Counted from the first letter of the stretch, positions 27,165 to 36,691 are shown. The stretch is 64,000 nt of DNA from CALDTK01 sp041744755 (GCA_041744755.1 JBGTKC010000119.1:15162-79161); one strand, 5' to 3'. Made by a program: numbers and translations. Notes: a model not told the origin generated them from the sequence alone.

Positions 27165-27191
27165 CTAGGGGTGACAAAATCGGCCTAGGGC

Positions 27192-27223
27192 TTGGGTGTT
27201 TTGGCGAAAGCTGCCTATCTTTG
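27192..27223 (+). promoter_or_regulatory. Bacteroidota-type promoter of tRNA-Lys
   Basis: TTGG (27192-27195) and the -7 box TATCTTTG (27216-27223) are 20 bp apart, about 38 bp before the tRNA. The mini-hairpin repeat at 27198 lies in the spacer. Confidence 0.7.
27198..27212 (+). repeat. GNRA mini-hairpin repeat, in the tRNA-Lys promoter spacer
   Basis: GTTTTGGCGAAAGCT, GAAA loop, G.T-closed stem, between the -33 and -7 elements. Confidence 0.8.
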
Positions 27224-27261
27224 CGGCCGCAAAAGCGCCTCGGCGTTGGCGCGCCTTGGAG

Positions 27262-27335
27262 GACCTGGTAGCTCAGCTGGTTAGAGCATCGGACTTTTAA
27301 TCTGAGGGTCGTGGGTTCGAGCCCCACCCGGGTCA
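27262..27335 (+). tRNA. tRNA-Lys (anticodon TTT)
   Basis: A 74-nt cloverleaf: acceptor GACCTGG/CCGGGTC (one T.G pair), D arm GCTC/GAGC, anticodon stem TCGGA/TCTGA around CTTTTAA with anticodon TTT, T arm GTGGG/CCCAC with loop TTCGAGC. CCA is not encoded. Confidence 0.97.
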
Positions 27336-27345
27336 CCTTCCTGAA

Positions 27346-27377
27346 GCCTCACTGCTCGCGCGGTGGGGCTTTTTTTT
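27346..27377 (+). terminator. Terminator of tRNA-Lys
   Basis: Stem GCCTCAC/GTGGGGC (27346-27352 with 27363-27369) followed by eight T. Confidence 0.9.
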
Positions 27378-27482
27378 GTTTGGTTAGGAGACTGATGGAT
27401 CGTTTGCTGGCGAGATGCAAGCTGGATGGCGCAAGCCGGAGGTACCAAGGCATCATCAACACAAGCAAGTAAACAACTCGCT

Positions 27483-29330
27483 TCACTGGTACCCCGCCGC
27501 CTGCAGCTCGAAGAGCTCGGCGTATTTGCCGCCTAGTGCCAGCAGCGCCTCGTGGCTACCGATTTCTTCGATCTCGCCGCCGTTGAGCACGAGGATACGA
27601 TCGGCCATGCGGACAGTGCTAAAGCGGTGACTGATGAGGACGGCGGCCTTGCCTTTGAGCAGGGCACTGAAGCGCTCGAAGACCTCGTGCTCTGCTCTCG
27701 CGTCCAGTGCGCTGGTTGGCTCATCGAGGATCAACAGCTCGGCATCTTTCATGTAGGCGCGGCCGAGGGCGATCTTTTGCCACTGGCCTCCGCTTAGCTC
27801 GACGCCGCCGTGGAAACGCTTGCCGAGCACCTGCTCGTAGCCACCGGGGAGAGTCGAGATGACCGTGTCGGCGAGGCTCTTGCGCGCGGCGTCCTCGACG
27901 TGGATAGACTGCCCCAGGTGTTTCACCTCCCCGACGCCGATGTTGTCCCCGGCGCTGAACTGGAACCGGATGAAGTCCTGGAAGATGACGCCGATAGCAG
28001 AGCGGAGACTCTCGAGCCGGTAATCGCGCAGGTCGCGGCCGTCGAGGAGGATGCGGCCCTCGCTCGGTTCGTAAAGGCGAGCGAGTAGCTTGACGAGCGT
28101 CGTCTTGCCGGCCCCGTTCTCGCCGACGAGCGCGAGCTTCTCCCCCGGGGCGAGCGTGAAGCTGATATGTCGCACGGCCCACTTCTCGGAGCCGGGGTAC
28201 TTGAATCCAACGTCTTCAAAAACGAAGCCCTGCCGGACCGGGCGAGGAAACTCCAGGGCGGTCTCGTGGTCGCGGATCGTGGGCTGGAGGTCGAAGAACT
28301 CGAAGAGGTCCTTAAGGTAGAGCGCACTTTCGGAGATGCGGGAGAGTCGCGCGACGATGCCCTGCAGCAGGCTCTGGAGTCGCTGGAAGCTCCCACCGAG
28401 GAACGTAAGCGTACCGACGGTGATCAGGCCGACGGCCGTCTGCCAGAGGATGTAGACGTAGGCTCCGTAGTACGAGACCGTCCCGATAGCACTGAGCAAT
28501 CCCCCGAGACTCGCGCGCTCGACGGAGAGCTTGCGATTGGCTAAGTAAAATTCATCGGACAGTGTTTCGAAGCGCGTAGCGATGAAGTCGCTGAGGCCGA
28601 AGAGCTTAATCTCCTTGGCGGTCTCGTCGCTCGCGCCGATGTAGCGCAGGTAGTCGAGCTCGCGGCGCTGCGGCGTCCAGGACTGCGTGAGGCTGTAGCT
28701 GTTCCGGTTGAAGTGACTCTCCCCGAGGAAGGCCGGGATAACCGAGATCGACAGAATGAGGATGAGCCAAGGGCTGAAGACAATGATGCCGGCCATGAGG
28801 AATGCTAAGGTCAATACGTCTTGGACTTGCGTCAAAACCTGACCCATCAACACCGTCCGCGAGGTCGTCTGCCTGCGGGCGCGTTCGAGCTTATCGTAGA
28901 AGTCGGCGTCCTCGAATTGGTAAAGGTCAAGCTCTGCGGCCTTGCGGATGAGCCGCACGGAGGTCTCGTTGGCGAATAGGTCACCCAGCAGGCCCTCGCC
29001 CAACGTCATCGCGCGGCTGATGGCCTCGCTTAGGAGCGCCAGGCCGAGTTCGATGGCAACGAGCCAGACGAGGGAGTCGAACTCGCCGCCGTCCCAGGTC
29101 GGTGTGACGTCCGCGCCACTGAGGCGCACGACTTCGTCGATGATGAGCTTGCCGACGTAGAGCATCGAGAGTGGGATGCCGGCCTGCACGAGACGCAAGG
29201 CGAAGTTGACGATCGTCAGGCGGGGCGCGACATCGTACACGAGGCGGAAGAAAGCCGGGAGGTAACGGAGGGCGCCGAGCTGTTCGGAGAGGGTGGGCTT
29301 CGCGGTGACGGGGGGCGGAGGTGATGGCAC
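27483..29330 (-). CDS. ABC exporter, fused membrane and ATPase domains
   Basis: A half-transporter of about 615 residues with a six-helix type IV exporter domain and an intact ATPase domain: Walker A GENGAGKTTL, signature LSGGQWQK, Walker B LLILDEPTSALD and switch HR in LISHRFST. It should work as a homodimer pumping an unknown substrate outward. All catalytic motifs are present, unlike the ABC protein at 15-16.7 kb. The start is uncertain: the frame is open to an ATG at 29423, but the extra 31 residues look like non-coding sequence, so the GTG at 29330 is preferred. Confidence 0.88.
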   Translation of the reverse strand: MPSPPPPVTAKPTLSEQLGALRYLPAFFRLVYDVAPRLTIVNFALRLVQAGIPLSMLYVGKLIIDEVVRLSGADVTPTWDGGEFDSLVWLVAIELGLALLSEAISRAMTLGEGLLGDLFANETSVRLIRKAAELDLYQFEDADFYDKLERARRQTTSRTVLMGQVLTQVQDVLTLAFLMAGIIVFSPWLILILSISVIPAFLGESHFNRNSYSLTQSWTPQRRELDYLRYIGASDETAKEIKLFGLSDFIATRFETLSDEFYLANRKLSVERASLGGLLSAIGTVSYYGAYVYILWQTAVGLITVGTLTFLGGSFQRLQSLLQGIVARLSRISESALYLKDLFEFFDLQPTIRDHETALEFPRPVRQGFVFEDVGFKYPGSEKWAVRHISFTLAPGEKLALVGENGAGKTTLVKLLARLYEPSEGRILLDGRDLRDYRLESLRSAIGVIFQDFIRFQFSAGDNIGVGEVKHLGQSIHVEDAARKSLADTVISTLPGGYEQVLGKRFHGGVELSGGQWQKIALGRAYMKDAELLILDEPTSALDARAEHEVFERFSALLKGKAAVLISHRFSTVRMADRILVLNGGEIEEIGSHEALLALGGKYAELFELQAAGYQ

Positions 29331-29730
29331 GGGGGAGTAACGCGTTAGCGCAGCGTTTGGCCTATACGAGATAATACGGGAGGCACGTGACCAAGGAGGT
29401 GCCCGCGGATCAGGGAGGACCATCTCGTCCGAGCCCCGCGAGGGAGTAGGTGCCTTCGGTTAGATGGGCGGCACTCGGGGTCGTCGGGCGTGTGTGGGCG
29501 CGCGCACAACTCGTCGAACGCCCGCCAGAAGGTCGCTCACCTCGCAACTGGGCAACCGGCCCTAGAAGCCAAAAGGCTGGCGAAGCTCTGTATCTCCCCT
29601 GCTCTCCATCCTTCGTTTCAAACCGGCGTTCGAGCAAAGCTTTTCAAACACACGCCTCCCCGCTCTGCGTCCCTCTGTAGCCCCTCCGCCTCTTGCAACC
29701 AAAAGGCTCTTAGCGCAGACCCCCGACGAC

Positions 29731-29763
29731 AAAAGCGCCGCTCACCCAAAGGCAAACGGCGCT
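29731..29763 (-). terminator. Terminator of the porP-gldKLMN cluster
   Basis: Stem AGCGCCG/CGGCGCT (29734-29740 with 29757-29763) followed leftward by TTTTG, about 35 bp past the gldN stop. Confidence 0.7.
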
Positions 29764-29773
29764 CTTATCCCAA

Positions 29774-29788
29774 GTTTTGGCGAAAGCC
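29774..29788 (+). repeat. GNRA mini-hairpin repeat, just after gldN
   Basis: GTTTTGGCGAAAGCC, exact consensus, 9 bp past the gldN stop codon. Confidence 0.9.
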
Positions 29789-29796
29789 AAACCTCT

Positions 29797-30654
29797 TTAG
29801 TACGACCAAAGGTCCTGCTCGAAGTTGAAGATCTCCTGCTTGATCTTCTGGCCTTCGAGTAGCATGTCGACGCCGGCGAGGTAATCTTGGAGACGGCGGT
29901 CCTGCACATTGGACTGCTTGAAGATGTAGCTCGAGAAGTAGCGCATCTCGAAGAGGTCCTCCCAGCTCGTCGGGCTCGCGTCGTTGTTGTCGTTGAAGAC
30001 CTTCTGGCGGGCGAGCATCTGGCGGGCCTCCGGGTAGTAGACCCAGAACATCGGGTTCTCGTACTGAAAATTGCCGTTCTCGTCTTTCACGTCCTGCAGC
30101 GGGGCGATCCCGAGGATGCGCACTTGCATCGTCGAGCTCTCCTCGTCGAAGAACCATACCTCCTTGATGCGGAAACGTTGAATGTCCGTGGGGTCGAGTT
30201 CGTTGCGGACCACCTTGATCGAGGTCTCATAAGTCTCGGGGTCGAAGTAGTCGACCGTATCGACGCTACCCATCTTGTTGGCGACATCGTCCATCGTGAG
30301 CGGGTAGGAGAACTTGTCGTCCTCGGTGCTGTAGACGGTAATCTCACCGTTGGTGGCCGCGTCGAGCAAGATCTTCGCGAACGGCATCTCGGGATAGGTG
30401 AACGACTGGTTCATCTTCTCCCGCACGTCGATCACACGCCAAATGCGCTTCTCCCAAAAAATGTCGGCCTCGCGGACGGGATCGTACGGCAGGACCGGCT
30501 TCTCGTTCATCGTGGTGCGCTTGACGATGTCATCGAGGGGGCCCTGTTGGATAGGGCCGCCCGACTCGGTGATGACGGTTTCCGGGATTTGCGCCTCGGC
30601 CGTAGCCGCGGAACAGATACAGGCGAGGGCACCTAGGAAGAGACGGAACTTCAT
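29797..30654 (-). CDS. gldN: Type IX secretion protein GldN/PorN
   Basis: The 285-residue protein has a signal peptide (about 1-22, ending AEAQ). It contains ADIFWEKRIWRVIDVREKMN and IKEVWFFDEESSTMQVRILGIAPL, both typical of GldN/PorN. It is a periplasmic part of the T9SS that joins GldK in the ring under the outer membrane. It is the last gene of the gldK-L-M-N order and is followed by a terminator. Confidence 0.95.
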   Translation of the reverse strand: MKFRLFLGALACICSAATAEAQIPETVITESGGPIQQGPLDDIVKRTTMNEKPVLPYDPVREADIFWEKRIWRVIDVREKMNQSFTYPEMPFAKILLDAATNGEITVYSTEDDKFSYPLTMDDVANKMGSVDTVDYFDPETYETSIKVVRNELDPTDIQRFRIKEVWFFDEESSTMQVRILGIAPLQDVKDENGNFQYENPMFWVYYPEARQMLARQKVFNDNNDASPTSWEDLFEMRYFSSYIFKQSNVQDRRLQDYLAGVDMLLEGQKIKQEIFNFEQDLWSY

Positions 30655-30711
30655 AAAGGGAGTTTACGAGAGGTACAACGGCCGTAGGACCGCTAGTATT
30701 GGCCTGGGGTC

Positions 30712-32376
30712 CTAACGAATCTGGAAGACGAGGCTGTTGAGCTTACGGCCGGCGTCGTCGCCGGGGCACTTGCCCTTCACGTTGTTGAAGTAGTAGGTGT
30801 CACCGGGCTTAGCAGCGCGGGCGAGGCGCTCGGAGTCGGCGTTGAAGCGTCCGCCAGCGTTGTTGGACGTAACCGGGTCCTGACGCTGTGGCACGCGGAC
30901 CATCTCGAAGCCTTGGATGTCGCAGCGAGCGTTGAAGTCGAAGTTCTCGAGCAGCGCGGCCAGACCACCCTGGGCAGAAAATTCGCCGTTCCCCATGGTT
31001 CCCGAGTCGTTGTTACCGAGCTTGGCCTTCGGATCGGGGATTCGCTTGACGCGAAACTCAGCAGAGGTAAGTGCTTTACCATCCGCTGTGACGTTAATCT
31101 TGGCGTTGCCCTGCCCGTTGGCACGAACGACGTATTTCGGATACGAACCCGAAATCGAGATCGGTCCTGAAGCATTGACCTTCACGGAGTTAGAACTAAC
31201 ACCACCCGCGGTGACGGTGACCGGATTGTCCACGCCCATGTAGAACACGTTCATCTGGTCTGCTGCCACCGAAGCCGAGCGAGATCCGACTTCATACGTG
31301 AAAGAACTCTCACCTCGATCCACCTTACCGGTGAGTGGGTTACGAACGCTTGCGGTCAGCTTGACGGTCTTTTGGCCGGAGCCGGAAGCTGGGATCGTAT
31401 ACTTCGCCTTACCATCCGAGCCGACGGCAAGCGTCTGACCATTGGCAGTAATCGTGATGTTCTTCGGGTCGAAGCTCGACGAGTAGCTACCCACCGAAAC
31501 TTCGGCATTGATAGATTCGCCACCGACGACGTAGCTCTTGTCGGCATTGATGACCGGGAAGAACTTGTCGAATACGAGCTCCTTACCGCCCACCTTGCCT
31601 GCGAGCTCCGATACGGCGTAGGCCTCGGCATTCTTGGCGTCTGCCTGATACTTGGTGAGGAGGGGAAGAGCGGAGATGAGCGGGAGTTGCTTGAAGCGGT
31701 ACTCAGACCAGGTCTTCTTGTCGGCACCGGCTTGCGCCTTCCAGACCTCGTCGGTCTCGGTGTTGAGGACGATTGTCTGCTCGAAGGTGGCGACGGCCTC
31801 GTCGATGGCAGCTTGGTCAATCACTGCGTTCTCGCCCTTCGTGAAGCCCACAGCCTTAGCCGTCTCGGGGTTGCTGAGGGTCTTGCGGTAGATATCGACC
31901 AGCTTCTGACGCGTGGTCGCGACATCGGCACGCAGCTTCTCACCTGCACCTTCCATGGTGAGGATGCGCGTGGTGACATCCTTGTTCTTTTTGCCTTTGT
32001 AAGTTTGCTTAGGCGTGCCGAAGTACATATAGTCGCCCTCGCCTCGGGTGCCGTCCTTGTCGCCGGCTTCGTCGATGAGTTGGTCTTTGAGCAACTCGAC
32101 ACTGGCGATAAATTCGGCGGAGGCACTGCGGATCTCCGTGACGCCGGCACTCAGGCCGCGGAAGTTAGCCTTCGACTCATCTTTCAACGCGTTACTAAGC
32201 GCTTTTTCCTGGGCGTCGATTGCCAGGTTGGCCGTCGTCGTGGATTCGACAAGCGATTTGTCGATCACGTTAAAAGCATTCAAAATTTCGGCCGACACGT
32301 TCAGGGCGAGCATCGCCGTAAGCACCAGGTACATGAGGTTAATCATGAGCTGGCGCGGCTCCTTTGGAATTGACAT
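30712..32376 (-). CDS. gldM: Type IX secretion motor protein GldM/PorM
   Basis: The 554-residue protein starts with a short cytoplasmic end and one transmembrane helix (about 13-33, in LMINLMYLVLTAMLALNVSAEIL), followed by a long periplasmic part with several beta domains. This is the GldM plan: it pairs with GldL as the proton-driven motor and reaches to the GldK/N ring. The ending GRKLNSLVFQIR fits the family. It lies between gldL and gldN with short gaps. Confidence 0.96.
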   Translation of the reverse strand: MSIPKEPRQLMINLMYLVLTAMLALNVSAEILNAFNVIDKSLVESTTTANLAIDAQEKALSNALKDESKANFRGLSAGVTEIRSASAEFIASVELLKDQLIDEAGDKDGTRGEGDYMYFGTPKQTYKGKKNKDVTTRILTMEGAGEKLRADVATTRQKLVDIYRKTLSNPETAKAVGFTKGENAVIDQAAIDEAVATFEQTIVLNTETDEVWKAQAGADKKTWSEYRFKQLPLISALPLLTKYQADAKNAEAYAVSELAGKVGGKELVFDKFFPVINADKSYVVGGESINAEVSVGSYSSSFDPKNITITANGQTLAVGSDGKAKYTIPASGSGQKTVKLTASVRNPLTGKVDRGESSFTYEVGSRSASVAADQMNVFYMGVDNPVTVTAGGVSSNSVKVNASGPISISGSYPKYVVRANGQGNAKINVTADGKALTSAEFRVKRIPDPKAKLGNNDSGTMGNGEFSAQGGLAALLENFDFNARCDIQGFEMVRVPQRQDPVTSNNAGGRFNADSERLARAAKPGDTYYFNNVKGKCPGDDAGRKLNSLVFQIR

Positions 32377-32423
32377 TTTAGTCTGTTGTTATGGTGGGGA
32401 GAAAGACCGGCGTGCAGGTGTGA

Positions 32424-32438
32424 GGCTTTCGCCAAAAC
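32424..32438 (-). repeat. GNRA mini-hairpin repeat, between gldL and gldM (pair member)
   Basis: Minus-strand GTTTTGGCGAAAGCC, exact consensus; forms a convergent pair with the copy at 32488. Confidence 0.9.
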
Positions 32439-32487
32439 CGTTTCCGGTGATTCCGACGGAGTTGGCGCGTGAGTACACCTCTGGAGA

Positions 32488-32502
32488 GTTTTGCCGAAAG
32501 GC
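32488..32502 (+). repeat. GNRA mini-hairpin repeat (flipped stem), between gldL and gldM
   Basis: GTTTTGCCGAAAGGC: GCC/GGC stem, GAAA loop; 49 bp after the opposite copy at 32424. Confidence 0.9.
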
Positions 32503-32554
32503 GTCAAACCCTCCGGCGCAAACGCCGACCCCGACTACCAAGTCTCTCGCGAGC

Positions 32555-33157
32555 TTACTTGGTGGTGACGGCGGTTGGAGCGGTGCCCATGGCGGTCAGC
32601 ATATTGCCGTACACGCGGTTGAGCGAACCGAGGTTCTTATTGAGCGCGGCCATTTGGTCCTTGTACTGCTTGGTGTCCTCGAGCGAGGAGCCGAGGTTGA
32701 CGACGGCCTCGTTAAGCTTGCCGTAGAAGTTGTTCATCGACGCAATCTGGTCCTTCGTGCCGGAGAAGTCTACCTCCTGGAGCGCCTTGAGGCTCGAGAG
32801 CGACTTCGACATCACACGCAGCTCACCGAGCATACCGCCGAGCTGCTGCTCGACCACCTCACCATTGAGGGCCGCCACCGGGGCGCCGACGCCTGCCGAA
32901 GCGGCGATTGGGGCGACGTTAGAGTTGTAGTTGTCCAGGCCAGGGTAAAGCTTCTCCCAGTAGTAGTCCTTGTCCGGAGGTAGGATGCCGAGCATGATGA
33001 AGAGTCCGGCCTCGGTGAGGAGCCCGATGGTGAGCATGAGCTCGGCCCCTTCCCAGGAGTTGATCTTGAAGAGGGCGCCCACGAGGACAATCGCGGCACC
33101 GAAGCCGATGATGAAGTTCTTGGCGTACTTAAAGCCTTTGGATTTGATAAAGCTCAT
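32555..33157 (-). CDS. gldL: Type IX secretion motor protein GldL/PorL
   Basis: The 200-residue inner-membrane protein has two transmembrane helices (about 13-32 and 37-58). The first region reads FIIGFGAAIVLVGALFKI, and a conserved Glu lies in TEAGLFIMLGILPP. A long cytoplasmic helical tail follows. With GldM it forms the rotary T9SS/gliding motor. The ATG at 33157 (MSFIKSKGFKYAKN) is the conserved family start. The upstream region holds a TG-rich microrepeat (about 33165-33195). Confidence 0.95.
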   Translation of the reverse strand: MSFIKSKGFKYAKNFIIGFGAAIVLVGALFKINSWEGAELMLTIGLLTEAGLFIMLGILPPDKDYYWEKLYPGLDNYNSNVAPIAASAGVGAPVAALNGEVVEQQLGGMLGELRVMSKSLSSLKALQEVDFSGTKDQIASMNNFYGKLNEAVVNLGSSLEDTKQYKDQMAALNKNLGSLNRVYGNMLTAMGTAPTAVTTK

Positions 33158-33401
33158 AGCAGGTGTGTGTGACTTGACTGTGTGTGTGTACTGTGATTCC
33201 CGGCGACCTGCCGAGTGACTTGACGATGTGTGCGAGAAACGTGCCAACCTACCCGTTTATGGTAGGGACGCGTGACACTATTTTGTCTTACGTGGCCTCG
33301 CGCCGAAACGTTCCGGACGCGTGTAAAACAGCAATAGCCAACTCGTCACCTGTCTAAACAGACCAACGGGTTAGCTATTGTGGGAGGAGCTGTGTCTCAG
33401 C

Positions 33402-34640
33402 TTAGAAATCGTTGATCGAGCGACCGAGGAAGCTCAGCGCACACCGGAACCCGATGTAGCTCTTGGTGGTGTCCTGGTACTCCCAGTCACGTGTGCCGGT
33501 CTGCAGGAAGTAGCTGATGTCTTTCCAGCTGCCCCCGCGAATCACCTTACGCTTGTAAGACTCCGGATCCTCGTCCTGCGCATCGTAGCGGATGTCGGGG
33601 TTGAGGTCGTGCAGGAAGGAGTAAGCGTTCTCGTAGTAGGCGGTCGTCGTCCACTCGGCCACGTTGCCTGACATGTTGTACAGACCGTAGTCGTTCGGGT
33701 AGTAGGCGTCGGCTTTCACGGTGTACTGTCCGCCGTCCTCGGGGTAGTTGCCGCGACCGGGCTTGAAGTTGGCCAGCAGACAGCCTTTCCCGTTGCGGGT
33801 GTAGTACCCGCCCCACGGGAACGGTGCTAGGTCCTTCCCGCCGCGGGCGGCGTACTCCCACTCGTGCTCGTACGGGAGGCGGAAGTCCTCCGAGTTGACG
33901 CCGTTCTCATCCTGGTAAGCGTTCCACAAGTTTGTACGCCAGAACGAGAATGCCTTCGCGCCGTGCCAGTTGACGCCGACCACGGGGTAGTCGTCGAAGG
34001 CCGGGTGCCAGAAGTAATTACGGGTCATCGGCTCGTTGTAGGAGTAGGCGAAGTCGCGGATCCACACGAGGGTGTCGGGGTAGACGTTGACGGTCTTGCG
34101 CTCGATGAAGCTGTTGCGAGGCGCACCGGTCTTATCGTGAGCCGCGCGACCCCAGTCGTACCACTCGTAAGTATACTGGAGTTTACGGGTGTCGAACTCC
34201 TGGCGTCCGGCGAAACGGTCGTCGCCCTGGTAGTAGAGGTCCTGGAGGGTCTCATCCTCCCAATCGATCTCGTACTCCCAGTCGATTCGCTGCTCGCCCG
34301 TGACCTCGTCCTCGTAGAAGTGATCGAGGGCGGTGTGCGCGATGGAGTCCTTAGTCCACTGCACGAATTGGCGGTACTCGTTGTTGGTGACCTCGGTGTC
34401 GTCCATGTAGAATCCCGAGATCGAAATCGACTTGGGGGTATTGAGGAAGGTCCCGCTTACGTCCTTGTCCGAGGCGCCAATGTGAAGCGTCCCGGAAGGT
34501 ATGTACACCATGCCGTAAGGATTGATCCCCTTCCAATCCGGCCGGTCGGCGACGCCCATCAGCTGTCCGTTCTGCTGCGACTTACAGCCTGCCAGTAAGG
34601 CGAGGATCGCGGCGGCGGCGAGGAGGTTAAATCTTTTCAT
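33402..34640 (-). CDS. gldK: Type IX secretion lipoprotein GldK/PorK
   Basis: The 412-residue lipoprotein has a lipobox, LLAGC (Cys about 19), and a formylglycine-generating-enzyme-like fold: DDTEVTNNEYRQFVQW, RLPYEHEWEYAARGG, NMSGNVAEWT and VIRGGSW. It forms the outer-membrane-associated ring of the T9SS with GldN. The ATG at 34640 gives the proper lipoprotein signal; the longer open frame upstream has none. It lies downstream of porP and upstream of gldL, the same order as porPKLMN of Porphyromonas. Confidence 0.96.
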   Translation of the reverse strand: MKRFNLLAAAAILALLAGCKSQQNGQLMGVADRPDWKGINPYGMVYIPSGTLHIGASDKDVSGTFLNTPKSISISGFYMDDTEVTNNEYRQFVQWTKDSIAHTALDHFYEDEVTGEQRIDWEYEIDWEDETLQDLYYQGDDRFAGRQEFDTRKLQYTYEWYDWGRAAHDKTGAPRNSFIERKTVNVYPDTLVWIRDFAYSYNEPMTRNYFWHPAFDDYPVVGVNWHGAKAFSFWRTNLWNAYQDENGVNSEDFRLPYEHEWEYAARGGKDLAPFPWGGYYTRNGKGCLLANFKPGRGNYPEDGGQYTVKADAYYPNDYGLYNMSGNVAEWTTTAYYENAYSFLHDLNPDIRYDAQDEDPESYKRKVIRGGSWKDISYFLQTGTRDWEYQDTTKSYIGFRCALSFLGRSINDF

Positions 34641-34801
34641 CGTAGAATCCGGATTTCGGGGTGGTCGCACGCCCGGGGCAGACGGCGTGAGTGAGCCAAG
34701 GCAGCGCAAATCTAATGCAACGCGCGAACGAGGAGCCGTTAACGCTTCGAGGTAGGCCCGTATTCCACCGACATCAAAAAGCTTGCCTATATGACCCATG
34801 T

Positions 34802-35779
34802 TCATAAACGGGGATTGTAAATTAGCGGCGGGAGTTTGCCCTTGCCTATGGGATTAGCGAGTTCGAAGCGGACGCTGATCTCGTGCGAGCCGTCGTGGGC
34901 GTCACTCAACTCAGAAAGTCCTATGTCGTAGGCGTAGGCGAAGGTGAGCACCGGGGAGGCGCGCCACCCTAACAGAAGACTAGCCGCGTCGACGCTCGCG
35001 CCACCGAAACCCCTGAACGCCGCGCCCGCGCCAATATTGCCGTTGTACCACCCGAAGGCGGCCACCTGGCTCTGCGTGGTACGGGTATCGTTCTGGACGA
35101 TGGCGGAGAGTTGGAGGTCTAAAACCTCATTAACGGGGAGGGTCGTGGTCCCGAACGCGAGGTAGGTCCGCGGCCACTGCACAACTAACGCGTCGTACTC
35201 GTCGCTTGGTGCATTTACGTCGAGGGCACTTATGCCGATCTGCGTCTCACCGAAGGAAACAGCCATTCCGGCGTCTAAACCGAGCGTCCGCGCTGATATA
35301 CTGCCCGTCGGCAGGAGGACATCGAGGTGGTTGACGTTGCCGGCTCCGTAGTCGCCGTTGGAGGTGCGGAGGAGATCCCCGTCGATGCGACTGGCTTTGA
35401 GGCTTGCGCCAAAACCCGCACTTACGCGAAGTTTGTCCGTCTTGAACACCGCCAACGCAAGCGAGGCCCGTGCCTGCGTCACCTCCTGTACCCCAATCCG
35501 GTCACGCTCTACGGCAATGGCCGCACCAGCGTTGACGCGGTAAATGGGCGATGCGACCGTGAGGCCGATCGTATTGGGCGCACCCGGGAGGTTGTTGTAC
35601 TGCTGTCGCAAAAACCCAGTCGCCGACAGCGAGTAGGCATTGGCCGAGACGGCGGGATTGAGGCGCGCTGGACTCATCTGCCACCAGGACTGCTGCGGCC
35701 AGCGTTGAGCCACGGCGTCGCTCGTGTTGAATAGGGCGAGTCCGCACAGGAGCGAGAGGCAACGCAGGGTTGGCGTCAT
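34802..35779 (-). CDS. porP: PorP/SprF-family type IX secretion membrane protein
   Basis: The 325-residue protein has a signal peptide (about 1-25, ending AVAQ). The segments QMSPARLNPAVSANAYSLSATGF and SPVLTFAYAYDIGLSEL and the ending SHEISVRFELANP fit the PorP/SprF barrel family, although the start is more divergent than the copy at 26.1 kb. Its place directly before gldK marks it as the PorP of the porPKLMN cluster. A mini-hairpin repeat at 35401 is read as FGAS. Confidence 0.9.
   Translation of the reverse strand: MTPTLRCLSLLCGLALFNTSDAVAQRWPQQSWWQMSPARLNPAVSANAYSLSATGFLRQQYNNLPGAPNTIGLTVASPIYRVNAGAAIAVERDRIGVQEVTQARASLALAVFKTDKLRVSAGFGASLKASRIDGDLLRTSNGDYGAGNVNHLDVLLPTGSISARTLGLDAGMAVSFGETQIGISALDVNAPSDEYDALVVQWPRTYLAFGTTTLPVNEVLDLQLSAIVQNDTRTTQSQVAAFGWYNGNIGAGAAFRGFGGASVDAASLLLGWRASPVLTFAYAYDIGLSELSDAHDGSHEISVRFELANPIGKGKLPPLIYNPRL
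35401..35415 (-). repeat. GNRA mini-hairpin repeat, inside porP
   Basis: Minus-strand GTTTTGGCGCAAGCC: GGC/GCC stem, GCAA loop; read as GFGAS. Confidence 0.9.
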
Positions 35780-35828
35780 GGAGATCTTGCTCAAGGGGTA
35801 GTGTGTGGTCCGGATGGGGGATGCGCCT

Positions 35829-36623
35829 TTATGTAGCCTCAACAATGTAGTACGCCGCGGTAGTATACAGGTTGCGTACCCCCGGCACGGCGGCAAGCAC
35901 TTTTGGCAGCGCCCTTGCCTTCAGGCCGAACTTCATAGCATAAATAGGATTGAACAGCCACAAGGTTCGCTCGCGGATACGCAATCCGCTCTCTTTACAG
36001 AGATTCTCGAAGCGCTCGATGCTGATGCGCGTCCCCCGGATGGACTCGAGCTCCTCAACAATCACTTCGCTCTCCCCCGCGCTCCGCAGGTAGCGCCCGT
36101 ACAGCGGCCCGGGCAGGAGGTGGAGCCACGGCATTCGTGACACCCGCTTCGATCTCGCAATTTGCTGGTGTCCTCCGTAAGGCATGTACCAGGGCGGGAA
36201 CCCAAAGAACATCACGCCCCCCGGCGCGAGAAACTCCCGCAGCCGCGGCAGCATCCGTCCCTGCTGCGGGATGTGCTCAATGACGTCCTTCAAAATGATT
36301 AGGTCGAAGCCCTCGGTGCCGAAGTCCCCAGGATCGACCTCGTATATATTATCCGTCCGGATGTCCGCGCGCCCCGCGGCAATCTCGGCGGCGAGGAACT
36401 CCCGCGCCAAATCCGCCCGCCAGAACTCCAGCTCGATCCCGACGGCGTGGTGTCCGGCGTCCAGGAAGGCCTTCAGGACACCCGCCTCCGCACACCCAAC
36501 CTCTAGCACGCGCCAGGGCCTGGGCTGCGCCAGAGTCGCATGCGCGCGGGGCAGGATATACTCGGCCGCCGTACGCCGCTGCATCTCGAAGTAACGCGCC
36601 TTGTCGGAGTGGAAATCGAACAT
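35829..36623 (-). CDS. Class I SAM-dependent methyltransferase
   Basis: The 264-residue protein has a Rossmann-type methyltransferase core: VLEVGCAEAGVLKAFL (motif I, near 40-55), GIELEFW (acidic residue for the SAM ribose) and LIILKDVIEHIPQQ, a phrase common in glycan- and lipid-modifying methyltransferases. The target is unknown. It lies 50 bp before porP on the same strand and may be co-transcribed with the T9SS cluster. The ATG at 36623 (MFDFHSDKARYFE) is preferred to a longer frame with 17 extra residues. Confidence 0.85.
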   Translation of the reverse strand: MFDFHSDKARYFEMQRRTAAEYILPRAHATLAQPRPWRVLEVGCAEAGVLKAFLDAGHHAVGIELEFWRADLAREFLAAEIAAGRADIRTDNIYEVDPGDFGTEGFDLIILKDVIEHIPQQGRMLPRLREFLAPGGVMFFGFPPWYMPYGGHQQIARSKRVSRMPWLHLLPGPLYGRYLRSAGESEVIVEELESIRGTRISIERFENLCKESGLRIRERTLWLFNPIYAMKFGLKARALPKVLAAVPGVRNLYTTAAYYIVEAT

Positions 36624-36691
36624 CCGGGGCGAAGTAACGACTGCTGCAGTGTGCGGGCCCACCAGTGAATCCACCGAAACGTTTTACACAT

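Larger units (their letters stand above)
29424..29796. other. No gene recognised
   Basis: This stretch upstream of the ABC exporter and downstream of gldN holds the gldN terminator and one mini-hairpin repeat; the open frames look random. Confidence 0.5.

Noticed and set aside
29490..29828. A basic 112-codon frame between the ABC exporter and gldN
   Set aside because: It overlaps the gldN terminator and the end of gldN on the opposite strand, and its composition is not protein-like.
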